A DNA stretch of 64,000 bases from Armatimonadetes bacterium Uphvl-Ar1 (lineage in GTDB: Bacteria > Armatimonadota > Fimbriimonadia > Fimbriimonadales > Fimbriimonadaceae): NCBI GenBank assembly GCA_002162075.1, contig CP021423.1, positions 2,294,001 through 2,358,000 on the forward strand, given 5' to 3'. Position 1 is the stretch's first letter, and each line of letters begins with the position of its first letter. Positions 17,740-27,668 of this stretch are shown in pieces. The translations under genes were made by a program, and so were the position numbers. A model generated the notes under the pieces. That model had not been told where the DNA came from and searched no databases. It saw only the letters and a program-made list of their open reading frames with translations.

Positions 17740-19686
17740 GTGATCGCAAACTGTCACAATATCAGAGCAGTGCAAAACTTTGACGTCATCGTTGTCGGTG
17801 CCGGACACGCCGGAATTGAAGCCGCTCTCGCCTCTGCGAGAATCGGCGTCAGCACTCTGTGCGTGACTCTCCGTGCCGACAGAATCGGCCATCTCCCGTG
17901 CAACTGCAGCATTGGTGGCCCCGCTAAAGGGCATATTGCTCGCGAAGTCGATGCCCTTGGCGGACAAATGGCCGTCACAACCGACTACACCCTAACCCAC
18001 AACCGCCGGGTCGGAACCGGAAAGGGCCCCGCCGTTCAAACCCTCCGCGCCCAAGTCTGCAAGAACGCCTACCCCGAATTCATGCAAAGGGTCTTCAAGG
18101 ACCAAACAAACCTCACACTTCTCGAGGGTCAAGTCCTCACGGTAGTCACCCAGGGCGAAACAATCACGGGAGTCGAAGTTCTCCCCAACGGAACCGATCA
18201 GTCCATAATCATCAATTGCCGATCCGTCGTTATTACCACCGGTACGTTCCTCAATGGCCTTTGCCACGAAGGCAAAACCAAGACCGTCGCTGCCCGTCAA
18301 GGAGACCAAGCAGTCTCAAATCTTTCTGATTTCCTCCGTGACCTAGGAATTCGCCAACGCAGGTTCAAAACTGGTACCACACCCAGAATTGCACTGAGCA
18401 GTCTAGATTTATCCAAGACCCTCGTCATGCCTTCCGAGCCCGAGGCCGGGCCAATGTCGTTCCTCCATGACAAAACGTTTGAGACTCAGCCCCTTCTCCC
18501 TACCTGGCAAACCCACACATCGCGAGTGACCCACGACATCCTCCGCGACCGCCTGGGTGAATCTGCAATGTTCAGCGGCCAAATCGAAGGTGTCGGACCA
18601 CGCTACTGCCCATCCATTGAAGACAAAGTCGTGCGATTCGCTGGCAAAGATTCCCACCCTATTTTCCTCGAACAAGAAATGTGGAACGATGAGTCCATAT
18701 ATGTCCAAGGATTTAGCAGTTCGATGCCCGGCGAAGTTCAACTCGCCGCTCTCCGAACAATTCCTGGCCTCGAAAACGTGCATATGATCCGCCCAGGTTA
18801 CGCCGTTGAATACGACATGGCGGATCCCCTCCAGCTCCGCCCGACCCTCATGTCCAAACTTCTCCCCGGACTCTTCCTTGCCGGGCAGATCAATGGAACG
18901 TCCGGCTACGAAGAAGCCGCCGGACAAGGCATCGTTGCCGGAATCAATGCCGCCCGTTTTGCGACCGATCAGTCAGAAATCATTTTCCCTCGCAACAACA
19001 GCTTCATCGGTGTAATGATCGATGACCTCGTCACGAAAGGCGTAGATGACCCCTACCGAATGCTCACCGCCCGAGCCGAACACCGACTCTTCCTCCGCCA
19101 CGACAACGCCGACCAACGCCTTACCCCCCTCAGTTCAGAAATTGGACTTGCCAGTCCAGAACGCCAGGATCGCCTGGACCGCAAGCTCCAACTCCTTTCC
19201 CAAACGCGTGTCGAACTTGATTCAACCTATATCTTCGAGGCAGAAAACCCGCGCCTCGAAAAGTACGAAATCGGCATCATTAAGAACAAAGCTACACTTT
19301 TCGACATCCTCAAACGACCAAATATGTCCCTCGCTCATCTCGAACGAGTAACCAATGACCTCAACATCCCGACCCCCATCCTTACCCAGACCCCCGATAA
19401 CCGTCTCCGCCACGAAGTCCGCGAGCAAATCGAAATCCAATCCGTTTACGACGGCTACCTCAAGCGCCAGCTTGAAGAAATCGAAGCCGCCGAGAAGCTC
19501 GAAAGCCTAGTGATCCCCCTTAACTTTGACTATGGCAGCATCAAGAGCCTGAGCTTTGAAAGTACCGAGAAACTCACAAGAATCCAACCCGCTACGATCG
19601 GACAAGCCGGACGCATCCCCGGCGTCCGACCTTCCGATATCGCTCTCCTGATCGGGCACTTGCGGCAGCGGGCCGCCGCCCGATAA
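17740..19686 (+). CDS. mnmG: tRNA uridine-5-carboxymethylaminomethyl modification enzyme MnmG (GidA)
   Basis: FAD enzyme that, with MnmE, modifies the wobble uridine of certain tRNAs. The 648-residue product has the dinucleotide motif [16 protein letters not shown], the family signature [35 protein letters not shown], and the C-terminal helical domain with [25 protein letters not shown] and [12 protein letters not shown]. The listed start is GTG at 17740, with GGAGAG almost touching it; GTG at 17770 (giving [15 protein letters not shown]) would fit the usual N-terminus better. It stands alone between a prepilin-like gene and convergent genes. Confidence 0.95.
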   Translation: MIANCHNIRAVQNFDVIVVGAGHAGIEAALASARIGVSTLCVTLRADRIGHLPCNCSIGGPAKGHIAREVDALGGQMAVTTDYTLTHNRRVGTGKGPAVQTLRAQVCKNAYPEFMQRVFKDQTNLTLLEGQVLTVVTQGETITGVEVLPNGTDQSIIINCRSVVITTGTFLNGLCHEGKTKTVAARQGDQAVSNLSDFLRDLGIRQRRFKTGTTPRIALSSLDLSKTLVMPSEPEAGPMSFLHDKTFETQPLLPTWQTHTSRVTHDILRDRLGESAMFSGQIEGVGPRYCPSIEDKVVRFAGKDSHPIFLEQEMWNDESIYVQGFSSSMPGEVQLAALRTIPGLENVHMIRPGYAVEYDMADPLQLRPTLMSKLLPGLFLAGQINGTSGYEEAAGQGIVAGINAARFATDQSEIIFPRNNSFIGVMIDDLVTKGVDDPYRMLTARAEHRLFLRHDNADQRLTPLSSEIGLASPERQDRLDRKLQLLSQTRVELDSTYIFEAENPRLEKYEIGIIKNKATLFDILKRPNMSLAHLERVTNDLNIPTPILTQTPDNRLRHEVREQIEIQSVYDGYLKRQLEEIEAAEKLESLVIPLNFDYGSIKSLSFESTEKLTRIQPATIGQAGRIPGVRPSDIALLIGHLRQRAAAR

Positions 19687-19691
19687 CCTCT

Positions 19692-19784
19692 TCAACTACC
19701 AAGCAGCCGAAACACCAAAAAGATCACACTTGCTCCAACCAAGAAGCCGAAGAAAAGCTTTTGCACAACTGTTTTTGATCCCAT
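19692..19784 (-). CDS. Possible 30-residue single-pass membrane peptide
   Basis: ATG at 19784 opens MGSKTVVQKLFFGFLVGASVIFLVFRLLGS, a basic N-terminus followed by one hydrophobic helix. There is no Shine-Dalgarno, but an inverted repeat and AT-rich sequence lie just upstream. It fits the gap between mnmG and the AlkD-like gene and would have no known family. It may be chance. Confidence 0.25.
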   Translation of the reverse strand: MGSKTVVQKLFFGFLVGASVIFLVFRLLGS

Positions 19785-19792
19785 AAAAATAT

Positions 19793-19807
19793 ATTACAAT
19801 ATGTAAT
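19793..19807. promoter_or_regulatory. Inverted repeat ATTACA-N3-TGTAAT
   Basis: Six-base arms around a three-base spacer, in an AT-rich stretch between mnmG and the convergent operon. It has the shape of a small operator upstream of the possible micro-ORF, or may be part of a transcription end. Confidence 0.3.
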
Positions 19808-19822
19808 AACTTTCGAGTTCCA

Positions 19823-20541
19823 CTATTCTGAAAGAGATCGCATTGCTCGCTTCGCTATCCGATCAGCAACCCCAAGTTCACCCCAATCCGCAACCAGTCC
19901 ACGAACCCACTCTGGCTGGCTCTTCCCCGCATCGTTCAGCCAATTCGCAACCGAATCCTGAACATACCGCGACCCATCTTCCCGCAAAGGCTCCAAAATG
20001 GGCAACCCTCGCCAAGGCTCCAACTTCAAAGCCGGAATATGCGCACACCACACCCCTCTGGGCCGAGTCACTTCACTCGCAAACCGCCGGATATTGGGAT
20101 CAGAATCAAAGGACCAATTAGTCAGTTTTTCAATCGCTAGGTCAAGCTCACCAATCACCCGCCCTCGAGCCGCCAACCAAACCCATTCCCGAACACCAAA
20201 ATGGGGATCAGCCGCAAACGGCTTCAAATCCTGCAACACCCCAATCAAATCCCCACCAACCGCTACCCGAGCGTAACAAGCCCACCCCGAACGGTATCCG
20301 ACTGGTGATCTCGAAACTCCGCCCACCGCTCTCCCATCGCCGATCCTGCCGCCGCCATGCGCCCGGTCACTCCGCCAGCCGCTAAGCCATCACATTCCCC
20401 GCCGATAACCGCCATCCAGAGAGCCGAGAAGTCCATTGCCAAAGTCTCGGAAAGGTTAACCGTTTCATCCTGGCCCGAATTCAAATTCGCCAAGACATCA
20501 GCCGGAACTAACTTGGGAGAACTCGCCCCGGTTCGCTGCAT
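19823..20541 (-). CDS. DNA alkylation repair-like HEAT protein (AlkD-like), frameshifted
   Basis: Two overlapping frames together make one protein of about 238 residues. The first (from ATG at 20541) runs to RDHQSDTVRG; the second continues GWACYARVAVGGDL, PFAADPHFGVREWVWLAARG, RRFASEVTRPRGVWCAHIPALK and YVQDSVANWLNDAGKSQPEWV. These are hallmarks of AlkD-like HEAT-repeat DNA-binding proteins. The join needs one extra G in the run of four at 20285-20288. Its ATG overlaps the stop of the phytase-like gene as TAATG, so it is the third gene of that operon. Either a real inactivation or a homopolymer read error; the intact protein pattern on both sides favours the latter or a very recent event. 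Confidence 0.75.
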
Positions 20542-21706
20542 TACCGAACCGTAATCCGGCCTGCAATGTCTCGCCAGTCGAAAATCAAAAAGCGCTTGTT
20601 GATTGAGTCCATCATCACCACAATTCCCTCAGGAAAATCTGGCCCCAAATCACGATTGACCGCCTCCATCCCATCGGTCGAATCCGCCGGCGTTTCAATC
20701 ACCCGCAAAGCCTTATTAGACCAGTCAGTCTCGCTGGTTCGACTTCGTGAATAGACAAAAATTCGAGATTTCTTTTCAATCTGATCAACACTGAGAAGGA
20801 ATCCCTCGCCCTCACCCGTTTCATAAATCGCCAATCCTTCCCGATCCCCGACGTACTTATCGCGTCCAAAAAACGCCAACTCCGCCCCGCCCTTCGCCGG
20901 GTCAGCCCAATACTTCCGAATCCCTGCGAGCTCATCGGAGTAGTAAACGATCCCCATCGCATCATCAACCACGATCGCTTCAATTTCCCCCTCTCCTTCC
21001 TTCGTCAGACCAGAGAAATTCCCAAACCGTCGCACCAATTTCAGGTCAATCTTCCCGGCATTCGCAACAAGGCGATACTGAGCCAAGTAATTCGTTTTCC
21101 CTCCCGATTTCGGCGCAACAATCGCATACATCTCCCCCTCTCCCTCTCGATAAAGTGAAATCCCCATGGGCTCCCGAGCGTCTCCCTCTGCTTCACCCAA
21201 GATTGCCGTATTGCCTCCCACATCAGTCAATTTCCCGCTCGATTGGTCAATCGCGAAAATCCGCAACTTACCGGCCTTCCGCTCGGTCAATACCGCCAAA
21301 TCAACTTTCTTATCCCCTAATTGGAAGTCATAGTCAACATCAACATTGTTGGGCCGGTCAATCGGCGTCACTTTCTCAACTATCTTTCCATCCAATCCAA
21401 AAACGTACAGCCCCCCTTCTCCTCAATCTTATCCGTACCCAGAATCAAACTTTTCGCCGGATCAATCCGATTCACCCAAATCGCTGGATCGTCGGCATCA
21501 TTTGGCACTGATTCCGAAGCCCGGACTGGTTTGAGTTCTTGGACAGTCGTCGCAGTCGCCCCCCGACCGCCATTTGTTCCCGCTGAATTGAATCGCGTCC
21601 CCGGTTGATTGTCCAAAGCGGAACTTCCTGTCCCCGCACAACTCGCAAGCACCCATCCCGCCAGTACAAATGTCACGATACGCATGACCCAAGAGTTTGC
21701 CGCCAT
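20541..21706 (-). CDS. Phytase-like beta-propeller lipoprotein, frameshifted
   Basis: The N-terminal frame (ATG at 21706, AAGGA seven bases upstream) has a signal peptide ending in the lipobox VLASC, then VPNDADDPAIWVNRIDPAKSL and ILGTDK, typical of 3-phytase beta-propellers. The second frame continues (L)DGKIVEKVTPIDRPNNVDVDYDF, GISLYREGEGEMYAIV, GEIEAIVVDDAMGIVYYSDE and GDREGLAIYETGEGEGFLL. The switch lies in a run of six Gs (minus strand, 21411-21416), again equal to one missing base. The intact protein would be about 388 residues, an outer-membrane or periplasmic lipoprotein releasing phosphate from phytate or related esters. It follows the proteasome-like gene by 21 bases. Confidence 0.8.
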
Positions 21707-21727
21707 CACCAATTCCTTAATGCTATC

Positions 21728-22420
21728 TTAATCGATTGACCCGCTGATCCGAGCAAACTTCCTCGTCCATTTTGGGTCACGCCTCATAATTGCCGCTTCA
21801 AAAATCAACTCGGGTAACTCTCCCGCTTTGGCCTTGCTCCCATCCGGATCCATTCCCTTGACGACCGCTTCTCGCAATTGGGCCAGAGCATCCTCTTGTT
21901 TCGCAACCGCAAAGTCAACCCCCGCAACCGCATCGACCATGGCTTTAACCGCCTCATCCGACCCCGCAAGGAAGAACTTATCACGCCAAACCCGGTAATC
22001 CCCATCGTAATCAATCATGAACACTTTATCGTGCTCAATTGAATCCCCCAATTCTGCAAAAAGTGATCGAACCACCATGGGCGAACTTTGCATGTCACCA
22101 AAAGCCCGTTTAATCGGCTGGCTCAAATGGGTCGCAACCCGCTGAATGGTCACATCATCCTCGCTGCGCCGATACCCTTCCTGATGGCAAAACTCCACCG
22201 CCGCCACTCGGACCGCTTCTATATCACTCTGAATCCCAATTGCCGAATACGCAATCCGATCATAAACCTCAAAGATCTTGCTTGACTGGTACCGAAAAGT
22301 CGCCATCAATATTCCATCCGGAATCGAAGCAACCGCGACCGGAATTCCCCCCTCCAATCGCGACTCGACATACCGCGCTCGATGCCCAATGTTCTCCTGC
22401 CAATCGTAAGGTGTAACCAT
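21728..22420 (-). CDS. prcA: Proteasome alpha subunit-like protein
   Basis: This 230-residue protein resembles bacterial proteasome alpha subunits. It has the opening MVTPYDWQENIGHRARYVES, then GIPVAVASIPDGILM, KIFEVYDRIAYSAIGIQSDIEAVRVAAVEFCHQEG and a segment YRRSEDDVTIQRVATHLSQPIKRAFG, followed by LFAELG and the strand pair DKVFMIDYDGDYRVW. These correspond to the alpha-subunit strands and helices in order. Alpha subunits form the gated outer ring and are not catalytic, consistent with no N-terminal threonine. AGGA lies nine bases before the ATG. It heads an operon with the phytase-like and AlkD-like genes; no beta subunit, Mpa/ARC ATPase, Pup or PafA is in the window. Function as part of a true proteasome is inferred. 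Confidence 0.8.
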   Translation of the reverse strand: MVTPYDWQENIGHRARYVESRLEGGIPVAVASIPDGILMATFRYQSSKIFEVYDRIAYSAIGIQSDIEAVRVAAVEFCHQEGYRRSEDDVTIQRVATHLSQPIKRAFGDMQSSPMVVRSLFAELGDSIEHDKVFMIDYDGDYRVWRDKFFLAGSDEAVKAMVDAVAGVDFAVAKQEDALAQLREAVVKGMDPDGSKAKAGELPELIFEAAIMRRDPKWTRKFARISGSID

Positions 22421-22496
22421 TCCGTCTCTATCCTACTCCGATCAAACAGTTTCGTTGCCGTATTCAGCCTCAAAGCCCGGCTAGTAGCATAAGCAC

Positions 22497-22538
22497 CCAC
22501 CCTCCCCAATCAAATGGGGAGGGATTTAGGGAGGGGTT
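22497..22538 (+). repeat. Palindromic G-rich repeat, intergenic
   Basis: CCCTCCCC, ten-base loop (AATCAAAT core), GGGGAGGG, then AGGGAGGGGTT. Four G runs fit a G-quadruplex pattern. It sits in the 257-base divergent gap between the proteasome-like gene and asnS, where nothing else was recognised. Confidence 0.85.
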
Positions 22539-22677
22539 AAAAAGTGAAGTTGGAACTAGGATAACGGCTGATCAGATTCAAAACGATGTTAAAAAATGAA
22601 TTCTAGATGACAATAAGAGTGAAGGCACCTTGGACCAAGTCTGCCTCCTTCATCCCAAGTAAACTCATACCCATCGC

Positions 22678-24081
22678 ATGAACTACCGAAGGCAGTACCT
22701 CAAAGACCTCTTTCAAATGACCCCCGGACAAACCGTCGAAGCTTACGGTTGGGTCAAAACTCGCCGCGACAGCAAAGGCGTTTCCTTCGTCCAGCTCAGC
22801 GACGGTTCATGCTTCAACGACTTCCAAATCGTGATTGAAGCCGGCACCATTCCTGAGGAGACCCTCAAGCAAATCACCACTGGTTCCTGTGTGATGTTTG
22901 CCGGAGACCTTGTCGAAAGCCCCGGCCAAGGTCAATCCGTCGAGCTCAAAGCCACTGCGGTCACCATTTACGGTCAAGCCGATCCCACAACCTACCCCCT
23001 CCAAAAGAAAGGCGCATCCCTAGAATTCCTCCGCGAAATCGCCCACCTCCGGGTTCGCGGCAATACATTCGGAGCCGTCATGCGCGTTCGCAATCAAGCC
23101 GCCCAAGCGGTTCACAACTTCTTCGATTCACGCGGATTCAACTGGATTCACACCCCCATCATCACCGCCTCCGATGCCGAAGGCGCCGGCGCAATGTTCG
23201 CCGTCAGCACCCTCCTCGAAGCCGAACATGGCCCCGAAGGCCCTCAATTCCGCCTCAAAGACACCGACCCCGCCAACGACTTCTTCGGCAAACCCGCCTT
23301 CCTCACCGTCTCCGGCCAGCTCAACGTCGAAACTCATGCCCTCGGTCTCACGAATTGCTACACCTTCGGCCCCACTTTCCGCGCCGAAAACAGCCACTCC
23401 GTGCGCCACCTCAGCGAATTCTGGATGATCGAACCCGAAATGGCCTTCTGCGACATCCACGGCGACATGGATTGCGCTGAAGAATTCGTCAAAGAAATCA
23501 TTCAGCACGTCCTCGATACATGCGCCGATGACCTGAATTTCTTCAATCAACGCATTGAGCCCACTCTCTTGGAAACGCTGAACCACGTCGCCGAATCCCC
23601 GTTCGAGCGCATCACCTACACCGATGCCATCAACATGCTCGTCAATTCCGGCGAAACCTTCGAATTCCCTGTCGAATGGGGCAGCGATCTCCAATCCGAG
23701 CACGAACGCTGGATCACGGAAAAGAAAATCGGCCGCCCCACCATCGTTACCGACTACCCCAAAGACATCAAAGCCTTCTACATGTACCGCAACGACGACA
23801 ACAAAACCGTCCGCGCCATGGATGTCCTCGTCCCCCGAATCGGCGAACTCATCGGCGGCTCCCAACGGGAAGACCGACTTGATGTTCTCGAAGCCCGCAT
23901 TGATGAACTTGGCCTCCCCAAAGAAGCCTATTGGTGGTACCTCGACCTCCGTAAGTTCGGCTCCGCCCCCCACGCTGGCTTCGGCCTCGGCTTCGAACGC
24001 CTCATCATGTACCTCACCGGCATGAAGAACATCCGCGACGTCATCCCCTTCCACCGCGCTCCGGGCTCCGCTGACTTCTGA
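22678..24081 (+). CDS. asnS: Asparaginyl-tRNA synthetase
   Basis: Class II enzyme charging tRNA-Asn. The 467 residues comprise an N-terminal OB-fold anticodon domain ([25 protein letters not shown]), a class II motif 2 region ([24 protein letters not shown]), [16 protein letters not shown] and the motif 3 region [22 protein letters not shown], ending [11 protein letters not shown]. The latter segments are those that mark AsnRS rather than AspRS. No clear Shine-Dalgarno is visible before the ATG. It reads with strongly C-ending codons like the other plus-strand genes here. Confidence 0.96.
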   Translation: MNYRRQYLKDLFQMTPGQTVEAYGWVKTRRDSKGVSFVQLSDGSCFNDFQIVIEAGTIPEETLKQITTGSCVMFAGDLVESPGQGQSVELKATAVTIYGQADPTTYPLQKKGASLEFLREIAHLRVRGNTFGAVMRVRNQAAQAVHNFFDSRGFNWIHTPIITASDAEGAGAMFAVSTLLEAEHGPEGPQFRLKDTDPANDFFGKPAFLTVSGQLNVETHALGLTNCYTFGPTFRAENSHSVRHLSEFWMIEPEMAFCDIHGDMDCAEEFVKEIIQHVLDTCADDLNFFNQRIEPTLLETLNHVAESPFERITYTDAINMLVNSGETFEFPVEWGSDLQSEHERWITEKKIGRPTIVTDYPKDIKAFYMYRNDDNKTVRAMDVLVPRIGELIGGSQREDRLDVLEARIDELGLPKEAYWWYLDLRKFGSAPHAGFGLGFERLIMYLTGMKNIRDVIPFHRAPGSADF

Positions 24082-24271
24082 TCTCTTCAGATTTGGTGAG
24101 TACAACTCCAAGGCTTGAGCAGGAATAGACTTCACTGAGGAGGCACCTTGGGTTGTTCAAAGCTCTCATCTCAAACAGCATGTCTTTCGCGGGTTGGAGC
24201 AAAAGGTTTGAAAACCTGACCACTCCAACTCCTGCCCCGACCGGTATCCTCCCCAGAACAAACCAAACCGG

Positions 24272-26298
24272 ATGCCCCAACTCCCCCGACTCGATCCCCG
24301 CATCACTGCCGAACTCAAACGGCAACGCAAAACCATTCTCAAGGGCCTCGCCTGCGTTATCATCACATCCCTCCTCACCATCGCCACCCTCCGACTCACC
24401 CTCACCGCCCTCACCGCCATCGAAGATGCCGCCGTCACCCGAATCTCCCAAGAATCCCTCAAACTCACCGAGAAACAAGCCGCCCCCATCGCCGAAGCCC
24501 TCCAAGCCGACAACAAGGAACTCAGCGAAGCCATCGAGCGCGCCCGAAAAACCAGCAACAACCTCGACCTCACCCCGGCTCAAATTGAAGAGGTCGCGGC
24601 AAAAACCAACCTCAACCCCGCAGCCCTTTCCCAAGAAATCCAAAAAACCAAACAACAACTCCAAAACCAAGAATCTAAAGATCAAATCAAGCTCCGGCAA
24701 GACAACGCCCTGCGCACCCTCGCCATCGCCTGTCTCGGCGTCGTCCTCCTTTTTGCCCTCAAGTACGTCTTCACCCGAGGTCAGGTCTACTACCTTAGCA
24801 AAGCCTCCAACCGCCTCGCCACCGACCTCCGCCAACGCCTCTTCGAAAAACTCATGCGGCTCCCCGTCGCGTACTTCAACAACAAGCGCACCGGCGAAAT
24901 CCAATCCATCGTCAGCAACGATGTCGGCGTCTACCAATCCGCCGTCATGGTTATCCGCGACTCGATTGATGGCCCGATCAAAGCCATCGGAGCCCTTGCA
25001 TTTGTGTTCTACATGCAGCCCGTACTCGGCGCAATCGCTCTCCTCTTCGTCCCGCTCCTTGCCTTCGTCGTCAACCGGACGGGCAAGCGCATCAAGTCCG
25101 CTCAAACCGAAATCCAAGAGAACCTCGCCAGCGTTACCGCCCTCAGTCAAGAAGCCTTAAGTGGCGCCAGAATCATCAAGTCCTTCTCCGCCGAGGAGCA
25201 CATGCGTGGCATCTTCGACGAATCCGCCGAACGACAATATGAATCTCAATTAACCGGAGCGCGGCGAATTGCTTCTCTCCGCCCGACCGTTGAACTGCTG
25301 GGCGCCGTCGCCATCGCGATCATCATGTACGTCTGCGGCCACCTCGCCAAAGCCGATATCCTCGCCATTGCCGACATAATCGTCATCGTCCAAGCCCTCG
25401 ATATTGTCAACCAAGGCTTCAAATCCATCACAAACGTCAGCAGTACGTATAACCAAGTCCAAGCCGCCGTTGACCGCATCCACGTCCAAATCCTCGATAT
25501 CCCTGACGAGCGCGAAGAATCCCCCAACGCCCAAACTATCGAAAACCCCATCGGCAAGATTGAATTCCAGAACGTGACCTTCAACTACCCCGATGGCACA
25601 GCCGCTCTCAAAGACGTCTCCTTCACCCTCAACCCCGGCGAATCCCTGGCCCTCGTCGGTCCCTCTGGCTCCGGAAAATCAACCATCGCCGATCTCGTCC
25701 TTCGTTTCTATGAACCCACATCCGGTCAAATAACGTTCGACGGAATCCCCTACCAAGACCTCAAGGTCAATTGGCTCCGCGCCCAATTCGGCGTTGTCCC
25801 CCAGCAAACGTTCCTCTTCGCTGGCACAATCCGCGATAACCTCAAACTCGGGCGGATCGAAGCCACTGACCAAGAACTCGAACAAGCCATCGCGATGGCA
25901 AATGCCAAGCCATTTATCGAAAACTCACCCGAAGGGCTCGAAACCGCCCTCGGCGAGCGCGGAGTGAGGCTCAGCGGTGGCGAACTTCAACGCCTCGCTA
26001 TCGCACGCGCCCTTGTCAAAATCCAAAAGTTCTTATCCTCGATGAAGCTACTTCCAACCTCGACCCAATGAGCGAAAAAGTCGTCACCGCCGCCATCGAA
26101 GAAGTCATGGAGCAACGCACAACTCTCTTCATCGCCCACCGTCTGACGACAGCTGCCCGAGCTACAAAAATACTCGTGATTCGCCGGGGCGAAGTTCTCG
26201 AAACCGGCACTCACGACGCCCTCATCGCTGCCAACGGCCCATACGCAACAATGTACGAAGCCTTCACCAGCGGCATCATGTCTGACACATTCGACTAA
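24272..26298 (+). CDS. ABC exporter, fused permease and ATPase (MsbA-like), frameshifted near the end
   Basis: About 675 residues. A first membrane helix (about 26-46) is followed by an unusually long (about 120-residue), Gln/Lys/Glu-rich, coiled-coil-like region before the second helix; then the exporter core (YFNNKRTGEIQSIVSNDV, FSAEEHMRGIF). The nucleotide-binding domain has Walker A GPSGSGKST, Q-loop VPQQTFLFAGTIRDNL and signature LSGGELQR. The frame then breaks: adding one A to the run at 26018-26021 restores VKNPKVLILDEATSNLDPMSEKVV and the rest (FIAHRLTTAARATKILVIRRGE) to the stop at 26298. It probably exports lipid or a hydrophobic compound. The break is most simply a homopolymer indel. 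Confidence 0.85.
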
Positions 26299-26364
26299 AA
26301 GCAAATAGTCATGCCCACCCTGAAAAACACCGCAACACCATGCTCAAATCAATGCTCCTCCCCT

Positions 26365-26404
26365 TCCCCTCCCCAATGAAATGGGGAGGGGAAGGGGAGG
26401 GGTT
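26365..26404 (+). repeat. Palindromic G-rich repeat, intergenic
   Basis: CCCCTCCCC, AATGAAAT loop, then GGGGAGGGGAAGGGGAGGGG: four runs of four Gs, the strongest G-quadruplex pattern in the window. It lies between two plus-strand ABC genes. Confidence 0.88.
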
Positions 26405-26440
26405 AAGAGAGGCACTACCATAACAAGCCATTAATCGAGA

Positions 26441-27196
26441 ATGCTCAACGTTCGAAACCTCACCGCCGAAATCAATCCCTACTTCACCCTCGGCCCGATT
26501 TCGTTTTCCGCCCAACCCAACCAAATTGTCACGATCCTCGGCGAAAACGGCTCCGGAAAAACATCTTGCCTCCGATCCATACTCGGCGAAACACCCACCT
26601 CCGGAACAGCCACTCTCGGCAACCTCGACCTCCTTCACACAACGCCTGCCGAGCGCGCCAAGGTCGTCGCTCTAGTCCCTCAAATCGAACAAGTCCCATT
26701 CCATTTCACCGTCAAAGAGACCGTACTCATGGGATGCCTTCCCCACAGCACTCACCGCGAAGAATCACCCGCTGACCACTCAAGAGCAGGCGAGGCCCTA
26801 GAAACTCTCCAAATTTCTCACCTTCAATCCCGGTTCATCCACGAACTGAGCGGCGGAGAACGCCAAAAAACTCTGATTGCCCGGGCAATCGCTCAAAATC
26901 CAACCCTGCTTCTCCTCGACGAACCAACCGCCCATGTTGACCTCAAAACTCGACAAAATCTCCTCGAAACCCTTCAAACGATCAGTCAAAATAGAATAAT
27001 CATACTGACCACCCACGACATAGCCTTTGGCACCCAAATCGCAGATTCAGTAGTTGCCTTCAAAAACGGCGAACAGGCCCTCACGCAAACCCAAACCACC
27101 CTAGATGCCCAAAGCCTCTCAAACCTATTCAGTGTCGAAATCGAAATCACTAAAAACAAAATGACCGGGCGAACTTATGCTCGCCCGGTCAACTAA
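26441..27196 (+). CDS. ABC transporter ATP-binding protein (FecE/BtuD-like)
   Basis: A 251-residue stand-alone ATPase: Walker A GENGSGKTS, Q-loop LVPQIEQVPFHFTVKETVLMG (the spacing and 'F.V.E.V.MG' are typical of iron-siderophore, haem or cobalamin importers), signature ELSGGERQK, Walker B LLLLDEPTAHVD and switch His TTHD. The expected permease and binding protein are not adjacent, so the substrate is unknown. The last ten codons are part of a perfect hairpin that serves as terminator for the convergent gene. Confidence 0.85.
   Translation: MLNVRNLTAEINPYFTLGPISFSAQPNQIVTILGENGSGKTSCLRSILGETPTSGTATLGNLDLLHTTPAERAKVVALVPQIEQVPFHFTVKETVLMGCLPHSTHREESPADHSRAGEALETLQISHLQSRFIHELSGGERQKTLIARAIAQNPTLLLLDEPTAHVDLKTRQNLLETLQTISQNRIIILTTHDIAFGTQIADSVVAFKNGEQALTQTQTTLDAQSLSNLFSVEIEITKNKMTGRTYARPVN
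27163..27190 (-). terminator. Terminator hairpin overlapping the end of the ABC ATPase gene
   Basis: GACCGGGCGA pairs with TCGCCCGGTC around an eight-base loop; on the minus strand ATTTTGTTTTTAG follows. It should terminate the minus-strand gene 27204-27580 while also being read as the last codons of the plus-strand ATPase. Confidence 0.75.
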
Positions 27197-27203
27197 ACGA
27201 ATT

Positions 27204-27580
27204 CTAAAATCCGCGTTCTTCTTTAACTTCTTCTGCTTTCTGCTTGACAATGTTCTCGTCGTTATCCCACTGCGATGACGTGGATGTCTCATTATATTGA
27301 GGAACGTACGTTTGCTGTTTTGGCTTGAACAAAGCCGTCTTAGCCGGAATCCCGTCGGTTGGCATGTCCTCTCCCTCTTGGCCACCTCGCCGACTCCGAA
27401 CTTGGTTGGCCAACTGGGTCTTCGTATCGTTTCAGAAACTGATGGTCTGTTCTCAGCCTGCTTCGGTGCCTCGGGCAAAAGCGGCTTTGTCAAAAAGTTT
27501 GTGGCGTTCAAAAAGAACGCGAGTCCAATAACGAGGGTGAGAACCACCCCCCACATCGCTCCAGATTTTCTTGTCTTCAT
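27204..27580 (-). CDS. Short membrane-anchored protein of unknown function, frameshifted
   Basis: The ATG at 27580 gives MKTRKSGAMWGVVLTLVIGLAFF, one membrane helix, then EAPKQAENRPSVSE. After this the original frame becomes Arg/Cys-rich and unlike protein. If one A is added at the run 27430-27432 (T on the plus strand), the frame continues NDTKTQLANQVRSRRGGQEGEDMP and a polar tail ending KAEEVKEERGF, which looks genuine. The intact product would be about 125 residues with a cytoplasmic or periplasmic disordered tail. No family is recognised. It is convergent with the ABC ATPase and divergent from the glycosyltransferase gene. Confidence 0.55.
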
Positions 27581-27668
27581 TGTCCTGGTTCCTTAAATGA
27601 TTTCAACGTTAGACGGTATTGTAATCGTTCCCGGTCGCATAAAACGGGCCATTCCAACTAAATCCCCT

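Noticed and set aside
23128-25150. Long minus-strand open frames opposite asnS and the ABC exporter
   Set aside because: They are antisense shadows created by the strong codon bias; their Gly/Asp/Glu-rich translations lack any domain pattern.
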